DNA of 64,000 nucleotides from Epiperipatus broadwayi (GCA_028023455.1 JAQFVV010006216.1:1241445-1305444); one strand, 5' to 3'; positions 21,754 to 35,648 are shown, counted from the first letter of the stretch. A program made the numbers and translations. The notes: generated by a model from the sequence alone, not told the origin.

Positions 21754-24700
21754 ACCTAACTGAAGTTTCACTTAGTTCCAGAAGGAGCCAAAGGTTATCT
21801 TAGCTTAACCTTTTGGTTTGAAATTGTCTGATTTTAAAAAAATAATAATGATAAAAATGAAAATTAAATTAGTTAATGACTAAAATAGGATAATCTTGTA
21901 TTGATTGTAATCATTATTGTATATTATGGAATTATGTCTAAGTATTTGAAAAAAGATATATGAGTTAGGTTGGTAAGAGATGCTAAATAATAATTTGAAT
22001 TTTAAAAAAAAGAAAGATATCAGAAATAGTTGTCAGTTTGTAAGTAATATTAAATGTATTATTGTGTAATCCATTTTAATGTCTAAAGAATAATAATTAG
22101 ATATTATAAATAAGTTGGAATAATTAAGTAATAAATTTTTTTAAAAAATGATATATAAGTTTTTATTAAAAAATAAGAATATTTTTTATTAGTTTTGTAG
22201 TTTAACATTCAGTTATAAAAATTATTTAGATTAAATATTCATTAACATTCTATTGTTGTAGTTTTAAAAATAACTTTTAAACAATTAACTTGCATTGTAT
22301 GTAAGAATGTGCATGCATTGACATGGAAACATAAAAAAATAATAGTAATTTAATTCCAATATTGTTTAAAATAAATAAATAAAACTAATGTGTGGATAAA
22401 ATTATTTCAATGAAATATTTATGGGTTTAATAAAGAGTATAACTTTAAATTTTATATTTATTACTATGGGTTGGATAAAATATCATTTAAAAAAAATTAT
22501 TGCACAATATTTGTTAATAATAAAATTTTGATTTTCCAGCTGAAGGTCACGTGGTAAGGGAAAATTATATTGATTATGTCAGTAGATTGATTTCACAGCT
22601 GATTTGTTGGAATATTAAAATTTAGTAAAAAATAGTTTTTATTGGTTTTTTAATTAAACTGTAGGTGGGTGAAAAATTGTGAGATAAATGGAGATCTAAA
22701 GGGTTATTCAGTTGCTGATCTGTTTTAATTCTACCTGTAGCTGAATCTTAAAAGTTCTTAATAAAAAGTAATTTTTAAAAAACTTTATATTTGCTAAAAA
22801 AATAAAAGTATGTTTTTAAAACCATTATTTTAAATCGTCTTATAATGAAGAAGATCTAAAAAAGAAAGGTAATCCGTTTTCTGACAGTTTTTCATTACAG
22901 TTGAAACATTAAAATTTATGGTAAAATGTTTGAAAAAAATACAGCATCTCATATTTCATTTACTTTTGTTCTATTCATTTTTCTTTATTTAGAAGTAAAA
23001 CTTAAATTATTAAGTATTGTTATGGCTAAAGACTTTATTGCACTAAACTATAGTATACCTCCTATCAAATTAAAAATACACGTGAAGAAGAAATTAAAAA
23101 AAAAAAGACATTCAAACATTTTAAAATATTAAAATGGAAATGCGTTAGCGTCTTTATAAATTAGAAGTGACATTAAATTTAATACTTTATTACTTAATAG
23201 ATGATATATACATTTAAATATGCTCTTAACAGAATAATATTTCTGTGGACAATATGTAGTTTAAAATACTAATTCTCGTTTATGCCAGTAGTATGAAAAG
23301 AATTTGTTTGGAAGTAAAACTTTAAAAGAATTTAAAAAATATTATTAATGAACTTGTCTCTATCAAATGCATAATGTTTGGTTATAATTGCTAGTACTTA
23401 TAAGTAACTTTATAACCGTTGATCATAGCACATAAACCAAGGAGTGTTCTTAATTATAAACAAAGTCTACTCTTATGTTTAAAAATAAATAAAAGGAAAT
23501 TTGTTTAAAAAAAAAAGAAATACATTTTTAAATATTAAGAAACGTTTTAAAAAAAAGAGCTCTATTTTAAAAAAAATGCATTTATCTAAAGAAGAACAGT
23601 GAAAGTTAACTAAATAGATATATTATAATTATTCCGCGTTTGAACCTAGGATTATAAATATAAAAAAAAAACATGTACTCAGCTGAAGAATTTATTGTTT
23701 TCAATGCCGGCTTATTTTACTTATACTTATGCTTATTATACTTATGCTACTCAGTTGAATAATTTATTTTCCAGTGCCAACTTATGTTTATGCTTACGAT
23801 GTTTTATTATTTTAATATTTAAAATTATCTTTAAAGATAAAAGAAAGTGAACGTGTTTATATAAAGAACTACTGAACATTTTCGTTTGGAAATGATTGCC
23901 ATGTATATAAATGTATTAGTTGAAGCTTCGAATTTAAATAGATATCTAAACCTGGATAAATTGTCTACACATTATGAAATGGAAAAATCATCACGGAGCC
24001 GAAATATGAACTTAAGTTAATGTATTTTTTTTTTTATTGTTTGTTTTATTGGTTAAAAAAAGAATGAAACCATAAAAATATTTATGCTATTAAATTTTTA
24101 TGTAACACTTTTTGCATAAATATACAGGTAAACTAGGGTTATAATTTTAAAACGAAATAGGTTTATTTGAATGAGCAAATGTTTCTTGCCATTCTTAAGT
24201 AGATTTAGTTTATTTATCAAGCATTACACTAGCTAGTTTCTATTTAATAATTTTATTATAGAGATTTAAATATCACAGTCTTATTTTCATATAAATGGGA
24301 TGTTTTACTCAATTTTATTTTAAATTTACTAAAGAAGTTTATCAGAGAATATCCATTCATTTGTTTTATGAATGTTATATTAAGAATAATTACAAATATT
24401 TTATATTCACCGAGAAGTAGATATTCTTGCATTTAATTTACCATTTCAAAAGTCCACTAGTTACTATATTTTTAGCATTTAATATTTTGTTATGTGTGCA
24501 TTGTGCCTTGCCTAGAATTTTATATGCATTTAAGTTTAAAGTATTTTCTACAGTAGTCAGTTGACACATAGTTTACTTTGTTGGTTCGAATATTGGATAT
24601 ACGTTTTGTATTTTATAAATTTCTTGGAAATAACTTAGTTAGTTTAAGTGAAGTATATATCTTGCTATTAGTTAGAATTTGTTAGCCTCAAGAGTTAGGC

Positions 24701-26815
24701 TTAGTTTATAATTTTTGATTATGCCTTATGGAGTCGAGAAAATCCTCCATCCTTATTGTATTGTATTTCCATGATTTGATAGTGCTTGTCCCCAAAAAAA
24801 GAGGGTATTGTATTGTATTTTTCAGTGATGATGATCACATTTATAAGCATTGAAAATCCCATGAGAGGATTGTGCTTTTCTGGTGGGTGTTCCTGTTCCC
24901 AGATGTACTGAAGATAAATTCCAGACATCGTCATTTTTGCCTCGAAGTTAGGTATTTTTGGAAGCCACCATATTCTTTTCCAGCTCTGAGGAGCCTAGTA
25001 TCTTTATATTTTTGCCTATCATTCATGATGACTTAATGCTAATTCCACCACAGTAGGTGATGTTGCATTTGTTTTAGATTTGTGATGACAAGATATGCTT
25101 GTTTGAGGAAATGTATTTCTTCAGGTAGTTGTAGCTAATTTAAGGCTCATAGGTATATCAATGTTTGAATTGTGTTGCTATGATAGTTTTATCACACACA
25201 AGCTAACCAACAATAAGTTATATTTATTTTAAAGTATATTAAATATGCATATGGTATAAGTGGCAATTCACACATAATAATTTAATATTTTCATCCAGAA
25301 TTTCGCCGCTGGATTTGTAAGTCTGTTACATCATTATCTTTAAAACATTGAGGGAATAATTTTATGTGGACTAAAGTTATTTTTAAAAAATATATAACTG
25401 ATCTCTGATGAATGATTGTCCCATACACTTAAGTTAGTTTAATTTTAGTATTAGCTTAATCTGATATAAAGATATATCTAGCTGTGATATTAGTTATATC
25501 CGTGAAACTAGTGATGATATTTTTAAAAAGTATTGTTGAATATGCTTACTCCAACTTAGCGTTTGTTAAGTTGAGGAGTATAAAATTAAGCTTAGGGTTT
25601 TCAATATAAACATAGTTCTGTGTGTTATTCTGATTAGTAGATGACACAATAATGTTATTAATTAGTCCAAATAATTATATAAAATCTTAGTGCGGTATTG
25701 GCACTGTTTGTATTCCACTATATTTATAAACATTTCTTCTCATTATTAATAAATCAAATTATTATTATTTCAAAAGTTTTGTTTGTTTGTTTTACTTTTA
25801 TATGAAAATATATTATTGTCTTGGGTTCCAAGTTCACAAAGTCTTAAATTTTTAAATTTAATGAATCTTCAATTCAGACATTTGCAAGTAGATTCTAAGT
25901 TAATTAAATACAATTGATATTGTCTTGAAAATTAAAAAGCTATGTTAAAGTAAATGATTCTCATATTGAATCACAAATACAGATAATTGCATTATAGCAG
26001 ATACATAATTAAATACTTAGTTAAAAGTTTATTTTTTTAAATTATCAGTATATCTTTCAGATTAAAGATTATGCAATATCAGATTAACAATATTAGTACT
26101 TCAGAAGAATATTTTAATTAATATTATTTTAAAAGCTGCACATTATCTTATATTCACTGCACATCATCTATCATCATCTTAAATCTTATATATTTAAAGA
26201 ATTCTAATCCATTTGCATTTGAGGTCTTTAGTGGTTGTCTGTGAGTATGGAAAGGCATTAAAAGTACCCTTGCTCTTTTCTTTGCTCAAGTAATATCTTA
26301 GATAATAGGCCATTATTAGTTTAAATTTAAATTGATTCACTAAATTTTGTGAATTAATATTTGTTTTGTTTATTCTTTTAAGATTGAACATACTATAATT
26401 ATTTTATGGTCAGCTAAGATGTCACTTATTTATTTATTAATCACAGTAATTCTTTGTTAGGCAACTTAACTTAAACTGTAATTTTGCACAAGAGTTTTAG
26501 TTTTAAAATCCCTGAGGTTATTTACTCTTGTTGTTTTAGTAAATATAATTCTGTAAGATAATCTTATAAAGTAAAGCATCATAGGTCTTATTCAGAGAGT
26601 GTATGATTTATTGGTAAGACTAATATGGTAAGCATTGATTAGTGATTTAGATAATCTTTTGTATGGTTTATTAAAAGATCAATATGCTGTAGTAGTTATA
26701 GTTCATCAGTATTGGATTTGATCTTTATTTGATTATACATCTCTGGATCATCATCTCTTTTCTTTAAATTTATTGTAACCCCACTGAGCCGAGTCATTTA
26801 GAGTCTCTAATTTAT
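21752..26815. other. AT-rich DNA, no gene seen; small tandem duplication
   Basis: No recognised coding sequence. A segment of about 70 bp beginning actcagctgaagaattta near 23677 is repeated imperfectly near 23748. The part at about 24710-25030 is somewhat less AT-rich but its short minus-strand frame has no known relatives. Confidence 0.45.
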
Positions 26816-27406
26816 AGTTCATTTTATATCATTTCAATTCTATTCCATTTCTTTCCATTTCATATCTTCTATCATCTCATTTCATTTCTCTCTCCTTTAT
26901 TCTATCTTCTTCTTATATCTTTCTTTCATATTTTTCTCTTTCTTTTCTCTCACTCTCTCATAACTTTATTAGCATTATCTCTTTTTCTCTCTTTCTCTTT
27001 CTCACACCCCCTCTTATTCTAGTAGGTTATATTTTACTTCCATTTTATAATTTTCTCCCTTTATTCTCTTCCTCTTTTATTTTATTTTCTTATTATCTCT
27101 CTCTCTCTCTCTCTATTTTATTAGGTTACAATTGGCTGCTCTCATTTCATTTTCATCATTTATCTTTATCATTATCTCTCCTTTATTCTATTTTCTTCTT
27201 ACATCTCTCTCTTTCATATCTTTCTAATCATCTCATTTCTTCTCTCTCTCTCTCCATTATATATATATATATATATATCATTTCTATCACTTTCCCCCAT
27301 TTCTTTTCCCTCTCAATTCTTCTCTTTTCATCATTTATCTTTATCATTATCTCTCCTTTATTCTATTTTCTTCTTATCTCTCCCTGTCTCTCAATTTCAT
27401 AAGGTT

Positions 27407-27411
<5 letters not shown>
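26816..27411. repeat. polypyrimidine (CT/CTTT-rich) tract
   Basis: Roughly 600 bp in which the plus strand is overwhelmingly C and T, made of TCTCTC, TTTCTTT and TTCTTC runs. A block containing tttatctttatcattatctc occurs near 27158 and again near 27336, showing internal duplication. A (TA)n run of about 20 bp lies at 27258-27278. Such strand-asymmetric tracts can form triplex (H-DNA) or act as matrix-associated DNA, but no function is shown. Confidence 0.8.

Positions 27412-27477
<66 letters not shown>
27412..27477. repeat. (TA)n microsatellite
   Basis: About 33 uninterrupted TA dinucleotides at the end of the polypyrimidine tract. Confidence 0.95.
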
Positions 27478-27479
<2 letters not shown>

Positions 27480-27940
27480 GGGTCCATCCAATATTTATAT
27501 AAAAAACATTTTAATAAAAAATTGATATTTTAATCATTTATTTGCTGGACTAAAATTGAAATGTACATAAAATGGCAGACAGAAAGTTTTATAAACATTG
27601 TAACACGCATGGATCTGGTTTGATCCTAGTCTAGCAATCTAGAAAGACATGAAGCATGGATCTGGTGTACAGATCCATTGCTTATATATATATATGTGTG
27701 TGTGCGTGTGTGTGCACGTGTGTGTGTTAAAACGAAGATTTGCATGGGTTAAATATATAAAATACATATTTTGTGAGTTCATCTGTGTTAAAAAACTTTT
27801 AATATTAATATACTGATGTTTTGACTTGGTCACATAAGTCATCCACTGAGTTATAAAGGGTAGAAAGATGGTTGTAGAGGCGCTACAATCACTGATTTGA
27901 AATAAAACGTTAAAATTCCACCAATAGCAAAATGTTAAAT

Positions 27941-28240
27941 TTAGGAATGTTTTTTAAAAAAATCTTTCCAAATAGGAGGAAGTTTGCATGTATCATCTCG
28001 CTTATTGATACAATCTGGCCTTTTAAGTATCTCAATGGCTTCTCTAATTTTGCACTGGTAGAGATTATCACATCTGGATATGATCCTGGTATTAGAAAAA
28101 TCAATTTTATGACCTGAATCTATAGTATGGAGTGAGAGTGCTGATGATGATAAGTGTTGTTTAACTGTATTAGCATGCTCATCTCTCCTAACACTGATGT
28201 GACAATTACTCATACCTATGTAAAAAGCTTTACAATTTTT
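27941..28240 (-). pseudogene. PLE GIY-YIG endonuclease fragment, left arm
   Basis: Read on the minus strand from the codons for ILCKNCKAFYIGMS (just upstream of the first Met at 28213) through ISVRRDEHANTVKQH, HTIDSGHKIDFSNTRII and CKIREAIEILKRPDCINKRD. This gives the Cys pair, YIG, Arg and His positions and the His-x-Ile-Asp-Phe and Glu motifs of PLE endonucleases. No RT is attached. It is a truncated gene that would not act alone. Confidence 0.8.
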
Positions 28241-28261
28241 ACATAAGATTTATCTATCAAA

Positions 28262-28555
28262 TCTCATGTAAAAATTGTAAAAGCTTCTTACATAGGTATG
28301 AGTAATCATCGCATCAGTATTAAGAGAGATGAGCATGCTAATGCAGTTAAACAACACTCATCATCATCAGCACTCTCACTCCTTACTATAGATTCAGGTC
28401 ATAAAATTGATTTTTCTAGTACCAGGATCATATCCAGACGTGATAATCTCTACCAGTGCAAAATTAAAGAAGCCATTGAGATACTTAAAAGGCCAGATTG
28501 TATCAATAAGTGAGATGATAATGCAAACTTCCTGCTATTTGGAAAGATTTTTTTA
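28262..28555 (+). pseudogene. PLE GIY-YIG endonuclease fragment, right arm
   Basis: Mirror copy of the left-arm fragment on the plus strand: YIGMSNHRISIKRDEHANA, DSGHKIDFSSTRIISR and KIKEAIEILKRPDCINK. It ends at a stop at 28511, where the left copy still reads on, so at least one lesion is private to this arm. Confidence 0.8.
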
Positions 28556-28769
28556 AAAAACATTCCTAAATTTAACATTTTGCTATTGGTGAATTTTAAC
28601 ATTTTATTTCAAATCAGTGATTATAGCACCTCTACAACTGTCTTTCTACCTTTTATAACTCTGTGGATGACTTGTGTGACCAAGTCGAAATATCAGTATA
28701 TTAATATTAAAAGTTTTTTAACATGGATGAACCCGCAAAATATGTATTATATATATATATAAACTGTAT

Positions 28770-30546
28770 ACTTAAAAACAGGTATATTTTTATTAAGCAA
28801 GCTTCATTTCTTTGCTAATTTTAGAAGCACTTATAAATAAAATATCAAATATCATGAATAAACTTTAAATAAATAGACTAATACATGCCCCATGGATTAA
28901 ACTATGAATTGATATGTCTGTAATATTAGAAAGATGTTATGATCATTTGTTGGCGTTTCTATTGTAATAAATAATAATTATAAAGAATAAGAATACGTTA
29001 CACTGTAAATCAATTAAATTTTATTATTTAAATGTTACGTTTATTTAAAATTCTTCTTTAGCAACAATAGTGCATTAGTGTGATATATTAACTTACATAT
29101 TGTCACAGCTCAAAAAATTTTTAAATCTTTTAACGTTTATCCACGAACTATTTTATTATATACAGAATGTGTTATTTTGTTAAAAATAAAAAAAAACTTA
29201 ATGAACAATAAAATGTATTCTGAATAGAAACATTATAAAAGAAAAATATGGAAACTAAGTAATATTTTTAAAATGTATTAAAAAGATCAAGTAAATCAAA
29301 AAATATATCTTGGTAGTACTATGAAACACCCTCATTGTAAAATATTACAATTGTATCATTTTTGTTTTTTGGTTAGATCATCAATATTCGTCTAATAAAA
29401 AAAATCATTAAGAATTTATGTTTTTCAGTAAAGTAAAAATTAGATATCGATTTAGTATCCAAAACCTGGACAGCTAATTAGACCTGCTACTTGAAAAAAC
29501 AAATTCAAAATTTGTTTAATAATCTTAAAATATATATATAATTTCTAAGTCTCAAGAAGATTGTCAGATAAAGATTAAAAAAAAAGTACTTTATAAACAT
29601 TGAAAAATAATCATCAGCAACCAATTATAAAAAAAGACTATTTCAATTCCAGTAATAGTAATACAAAATAATCTGTAACTTATAATTGTCTTAATATAAA
29701 ACATATATTATTATGTTCACTTGATATCATTTATTTTCTTGCAGCAAACTTTTCTTTATGAAAAATGTCAAAACCTTATCTAATTCTTGTTTTTTTTTAT
29801 TGTATTTTACTCTGACATATCATTTTAGTAAAAGCAATCACTATAGCACCTCTTTGGAATGTTTTTGAAATTATTTTTATAATGTATATAGGATCTATCT
29901 CATCCAAGAAAACCATACTCAAGCATACCATAAAATATTTTTTGTGAAAATGTCATATTGTTCATTTACTTTACATGTCTAATCCAATAAAAATGCAATT
30001 TTAAAATAGTTGAGTCTATAATATTATATCCAATAAGCTAAAGAACATACTAATTGATCATATAATCTTGCCATTTTATTTTTAGAATTTCATGGGAATT
30101 TTTAAATGAAATTTTTCTAACACATTTATGTTACATAGATAGAATTTTAACAAAAAAAAACATAAAAAAGTGTAAAAATAATAACCTAAAAAAGTATCAT
30201 AATTATTATTTTCAATCATTATTAATCTTTTATGGGATGAAGAACTCTTCAAGTATAATCCACTTGCTCAGATCTACAACATCTAATCTCTAACACCACT
30301 GTAACAAATTTCTTTCATCTATTTCATATATGATATCTTGACAGATCTTAATTATACTAATGATATTAGTGATAAGTGTTTATTTTTTTTTCATTAATTT
30401 GTTTCTCTTTTGAACTTTTTCATGTTATTCTCAACATTTCGCAGTATGATCTAAAGTTTTCCTTAGCAGTGATAAAATAAATTTATTTAAAAGCTTTCTT
30501 CTTAAGAAGGTAAACACATTTTTTTTCAATATTCACATATTCCTAC
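28770..30546. other. AT-rich DNA, no gene seen
   Basis: Nothing recognised on either strand. Ends at the 4-bp sequence ctac (30543-30546) that forms the target duplication of the LTR element. Confidence 0.5.
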
Positions 30547-33337
30547 TGTAATGGTATGAAAAATAAAGCTGCTTTAACCTAACCAAGAGATGCAGGTAGA
30601 GGGAGTTCGAACCTCACCTACTTCTCCAGATTGCTACTAAGCGACTTACTTCCCAAACCTCACTAGAATTTCTTCTTCATGTATGCCCAGTGGTCAGGGA
30701 GAGTTGAGATCCTAAAGGAAAATTTTAACAAAGAAAAATCAGGTTTAGACTATATATTGACACAAACAATATATTGATGAAATTAGTAAACGAAAGTTTA
30801 TTGTTTAACCAAAAGAAATGACAATTTGAAGAAATAATTAACAAACAAATATTGCAAGTTATTTTCTTGCATTTACAGACATGAATATGTATTGATATGC
30901 ATTAGAAAGATCCACTTAATATAATTAAACAATAGTATGATCAGTACAGAACAATACTAAACTTAGCCAACAACTGGGGTGCTTCAGTTTAAAGGAGGGG
31001 TACAGAAAAACATAAATCTAGGTAAAATTACAAAAATGGACAAATTGGGTAAAACTAGTTAAATAGATTAAGGTCATTTTTAAATATAGCCTGCCTTTAA
31101 ATAACAAAATAAAGAACCCCCCCCCCCAGTGGACATTTCTCAGACTTACTCAGCAATATCTTGAGTATATTAGAAAGTTAAGGTTTTATCTATAATGAAA
31201 TTAAACATTACAGTGGACCCTGATGATTTAATTGTGTGGACATAGAAGCAAGTCTCAAAAGCACAAAGTTTTATATATGGCTAACTTGAGGTCTGTATAG
31301 CACTGTGGTTCTAACACAAGAGTTAGAGAGATGGAGCCCATTCATAGTGTGATCCGAGCTCAGGATGGAGTATATGTGCTTGTGTCCAGTGGTAATATTT
31401 GAAAAAGGGTTGAGATCCACTGTATCATCAATGGAAATCTCGAACTGGTGTTATACTATGAATCAAAGATGACAGGAGCTATGGATATGTGCCAAGACTA
31501 CCACACAAATCACGGAGTAGCACAATAAATGAGAAAAATGCGGTCAACTGACCATTAAACTTTAAAACCTTAGGTAAAATATATGTATATGAAATAATAT
31601 GACTTCAAAATCTTTCTGAGACTGAGAGAACATCTAATATTAGAAATAATTATTTTGCACCTTTTTCTAATATTAAAATATATAAAAAGTTAGGTATATT
31701 AATTAATCACTATTGAACTAGTTCACCCTTAGACTTAATGAAGATTTAATATTTTAATTTACACATATATAATTATACTGTATCCTTTTTTATATTTAAT
31801 CAAATTAAAAATGCTTAAGCAAATCTGTTTTAGACAAATAGATATATATTGGTAAAACCCAGATTGACATTAAGAAAGTATAAAAAATACAAGACAGGAT
31901 TGGATCTTTCTTACAAAATGCATAAAATTGAACATTTTAATATATATACTCGAATGTCATTTTCTTTTTATATTTCTAAGTATAAATTAAAAAAAGAAAC
32001 ATTGAATTATTTTTTTAAAAAAAAAAACATTAATTGCTTATTCTGCCTTTTCTCTTTTTCTAATATATATTCAAAAAAAATTAGTGAAACCCATGCGGCA
32101 GAAAAAAATTGAAAGGAGAAATTTTATTCAAAGAGTTTTAATAAATCTGAAATATTCCGTATTTAGTAGCGGGTCTAACATATAGAAATAAATAAAATTA
32201 GATTATTTCTCACTTCCTCCAGTATATATATGTTTATGCCAAGTTATAAGAAGGAAATTGTGTTTCTTTCTTTTAAAAAAAAAGTATTGTACAATTCAAG
32301 TAATGGATAATGGCAATCCATTAACCAAAAAAAAAAAAAGATTTACATATATTAATAGGATTAAGAATTGCCATTATACTGGTCAAATAAAAAAAATAAC
32401 AATGAAAATGTTAAAAATTCTCAGGCTATATATATATTAACACATTATACTGGTCAAATAAAAAAAATAACAATGAAAATGTTTAAAATTCTTAGGCTAT
32501 ATATATATTAACACATTATAATTATAACATAAATGACATAAGTTTATAGTTTAAGCCAATATAAAATACAAGTGAAAAATTAAAGTTACCAATAAGGATT
32601 TCTAGATTGTGTATGTCTTTATTAGATAGCCATGAAGACATTCTGGTCAGCAGTCCATACTGAATGCTTACGGTGATTTTTGTCCTCGGTTATCCATTTA
32701 TAGCAGCAGGAAATTGTCAAGCAAAATTATTCTGGCACACTACATTTCTTGGGTTTCCAAGCTTTAGCAGACAGGAAAAACAACTGGGAGGTAGAGGAAA
32801 AAGTCTACTCCACCATTTTTCTTATAGCACCCATTTTAAGTTCCTCTCTCCTTATCTATAGAATGCTGGTGGTTTGATAATTTATTCAGCAAGAGGCTAA
32901 GATATTTTCTTGGTTGCAGAGAGTTCTTTCCAAAAAAGTTGAATTTTATTTCTTTTCCAATAAAATATCTTTCTGGCTGATTTCAGTCCAAGCTGTAGAA
33001 CTGAGCCAGGTAAAAGAGAGTGAACAATAAACAAGTTCTCAATTTATACTTAGCTTGTTAGCCATCTTACATTCCAATCCCATTGTTCTGTTATCTTATT
33101 TTTAATTGCAGTGTTTTTTAATTAATTATTCTTATCTAACTAATCTTTTTCTCTAATGAGTTCTAGAAAATTTATTTTGTTATCTAAAATAAAATCTTTT
33201 CATTTCATTTTCTAAAATTAAAAAGCATTCCATAAATTTTACTTTCTTTAGTTTACATTCATTATGGTTGGACTCAGGATCTTTAGTTAAATCACAGTGA
33301 ATGGTGAAGCAAACATATATATATATGTATAGCTTCA
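30547..33337 (-). repeat. 3' LTR (downstream in element orientation), 2.79 kb
   Basis: Direct-repeat partner of 36183-40305, with TG...CA ends. It lacks the 1236-bp insertion found in its partner, so its uninterrupted sequence at 32125-32140 (attcaaagagttttaataa) gives the empty site. It carries a private tandem duplication of about 71 bp (32372-32513). 2.8 kb is long for a gypsy LTR. Confidence 0.85.
32372..32513. repeat. 71-bp tandem duplication within the LTR
   Basis: The block from cattatactggtcaaata to gctatatatatattaaca occurs twice in tandem. The other LTR has one copy, so the duplication arose after insertion. Confidence 0.85.
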
Positions 33338-33589
33338 TATTCCAGGAACCCATTAAAAAACAACAAAAAAATGACCCTAGTTACCTTTGGTGTGAAGTGG
33401 AGCAGAGTGATACAGGGGATTATAAATATAATTTAAAAATAAAACCCAGATTAAACAAGCAATATATTCATACATCCAAACAAAGTTAAAATATCAGAAA
33501 TAATCATGTTTTGTCTCTTTTCCTATTTACAGTCCATTTGTTCACTATGGTCTGTCATTCATATTGTATTTTCTTTATCCCTTTGCTTA

Positions 33590-34333
33590 GGTGATCCTTT
33601 TATGGGTGAATCTTCTTCTCTGGGATCTGGTATTTCCATTGTATTGTTCAGTATTTATCTGGTTGTGATACAGCTTTAATGCTCTTGCATTAAATGGCCC
33701 CTGGGTCCCTTTTTTATTTTCCTACAGGAAAGTGTTTCACCTAATTTCTTTTTTTATAATGTAAGGCCCTTCGTATAGGGGGAAAACTTTTTGTATTGCC
33801 CCTCTTATGGCTTGCTTGTGTGTGATGTGCAGACCCACACCTGTTCCCTAGTTTGAAAGTGGTACCCATTATGTTTCACTCCAGTCTTGTTCTAGCATTG
33901 GCTTGATCCCTATCATGATCAATTATTTCCTGCTCTGCTGGCGATAGAGTTTTTACAAATCCTGGGTCACATGTTCCAAAATGCAATCTCACTGGGGTAA
34001 AACCTGTATATCCATTTATGTTTTGGTTTAAATATCTTTCCACTATGGGTGTTTGTTTGACCCAACTTTTATGGTTACTAACCAAGTAAGTCTGGAACAG
34101 TCGTTCAGCTCTCTCATGACCCTCTTGCAGGAATTCGACTGAGGGTTCCTTATTGATATTAAAATATGTTTAACTCCTTGTTGGTGCATTCCCTCTCTCC
34201 ATTGTTGAGATGTGAATACTGACCCATGATCTGAAAGAATGGTCTTTGGTTTCCCTATTTCAACAAACTGCTTCAAGCATAAAGCCTTTAGTGCACTACT
34301 GAGTCCACCTGCCATACAGGTATGCTGATACAT
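33590..34333 (-). pseudogene. Ty3/gypsy integrase remnant
   Basis: Minus-strand fragments from at least three frames follow integrase order: TILSDHGSVFTSQQW with the second catalytic Asp, NPQSNSCKRVMREL where the third catalytic residue (normally Glu before Arg-Val-Met-Arg-Glu-Leu) reads Lys, SNHKSWVKQTPIVERYLN, GYTGFTPVRLHFG, and a C-terminal FFPLYEGPYIIKKE. The N-terminal zinc-binding part is not intact. Integrase would insert the element cDNA; with Lys at the active site and several frameshifts this copy cannot. Confidence 0.8.
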
Positions 34334-34529
34334 ACTTCAAAAGTACATCATATGTGATGAAAAAAAATTTAAAGCACTTAAAAACAGGCAGTGTTTCATA
34401 GTGGTCCATGGCCAAAAGTTCGTTTGGACCTGTAGGTAAAATTGTGTGGTTACACTTCTACTGGGTGATGGCTCTAGATATCTGCAACTATATTATCTGT
34501 TCCAGGACATTATATTACTTTATAATTAA

Positions 34530-35640
34530 ATTGTTATAGAAACAGACTCAATCTGATGAGATGATCATTGGTGAGATATCCTCTATTTAAGAACTCAAGG
34601 CACCTGGAGTCAGTGATGATAATTAATTTCGAACCTAACAGAAACTGTTTAAACCTCTGGCATGCCCATACTATTGCTAGAGTCTCTTGTTCTGTCACAG
34701 TGTAATTGGCTTCCACCCCTTGGAGGGTTTGACTGCAAAAATACAGAACTTTGTCTATTATCGTGACCAATTTAGAACAACACTACCCCCAGATCCTTTT
34801 TACTGCTGTCAGTTTGTAAATAAAAGGGATGAGTAAAGTCAGGATGGTGTAATACCACAGTTTGTAAAAAAATTTTTTTAATTTTTTCAAAAGCCTGTTC
34901 ATGCTCTATCGACCATTTCCAACAGTGGTCCTTTTTTAAGAGGTCAAGTAATAATGGTGCATCTTGCACAAAGTTTTTATAGAATTAATGGTAAAAATTA
35001 CATATACACATAAATGACCATATTTGTTTACAATTAGTAGGTGTGGGAAAATTCTTAATGGCCATTATCTTGTCTGGGTGGGGTAAGATCCCTTTCCCAT
35101 TCACTAAATGTCCCAGAAAGCTAATTTCTTATAGAGCAAACCAACTTTTAGTAAAATTTATTGTTATGTTCTTTGCCACATATTCTTGGGGTAACCTTAT
35201 TAAATGTACTAAATGTTCAGTCATGTCAGTGAAAGTGATAACCATATCATCAATGTAACATACCATGTGTTTTTTATTTCTTCTGATAGGGCCTGATCTA
35301 GGCACTGTATTAGTCCAGCACCACTGTTGATTAGGCTAAATGGCATCCACTTGAATACATATCTATGTACTCCATATCTGAACACTGTGTATTTCCTGAC
35401 ATGTGGCTCAAGTGCAATTTTCCAATAACTTGATGTTAAGTCAAGAGTGGTGAAAACTTTCTTATTAGTGAGACATGCAAAAACATCCTGAAGTGGAAGA
35501 GGTATAGTAATGCTATTCAATATTCTTGCATCCAAACACACTTGTATTTGCCTATTTTTTTACCTGGTAAAATAGAACTGTTATATGATGAACTTCTCTC
35601 TATTATGCCATCTTTTATCATGCTTTTAATTGGTTTTCCA
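34530..35640 (-). pseudogene. Ty3/gypsy reverse transcriptase and RNase H remnant
   Basis: RT motifs on the minus strand: TTLDLTSSYWKIAL (motif A), KWMPFSLINSGAGLIQCLD (motif B), then YIDDMVITF (motif C, 35230-35257) one frame away, followed by FLGHLV and WSIEHEQAFEKIKKIF. RNase H follows with FYLQTDSSKKDLGVVLF, VTEQETLAIVWACQRFKQFL and IITDSRCLEFLN. Stops or frameshifts separate motif C from motif B and the connection from RNase H. Confidence 0.85.
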
Positions 35641-35648
35641 CTCTTTCC

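Larger units (their letters stand above)
27755..28750. mobile_element. palindromic pair of Penelope-like element 3' fragments
   Basis: Two inverted copies of about 490 bp meet at a 7-nt loop (28252-28258, between agattt and aaatct). Left arm about 27755-28251, right arm 28259-28750. Each arm encodes the C-terminal GIY-YIG endonuclease of a Penelope-like element reading outward from the centre. They continue into the same untranslated sequence (ccaatagcaaaatgttaaat on the left arm). Differences between arms are scattered substitutions and small indels, so the palindrome is old but well kept. Confidence 0.85.

Noticed and set aside
22926-23132. 68-codon frame with a hydrophobic start and a Lys-rich end
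   Set aside because: Looks like a signal peptide plus basic tail, but the Lys come from A-runs and nothing else supports a gene.
30580-30640. Box B-like GTTCGAACTC on the minus strand within the LTR
   Set aside because: No box A at a suitable distance, and the matching site in the other LTR has drifted; it is part of the LTR.
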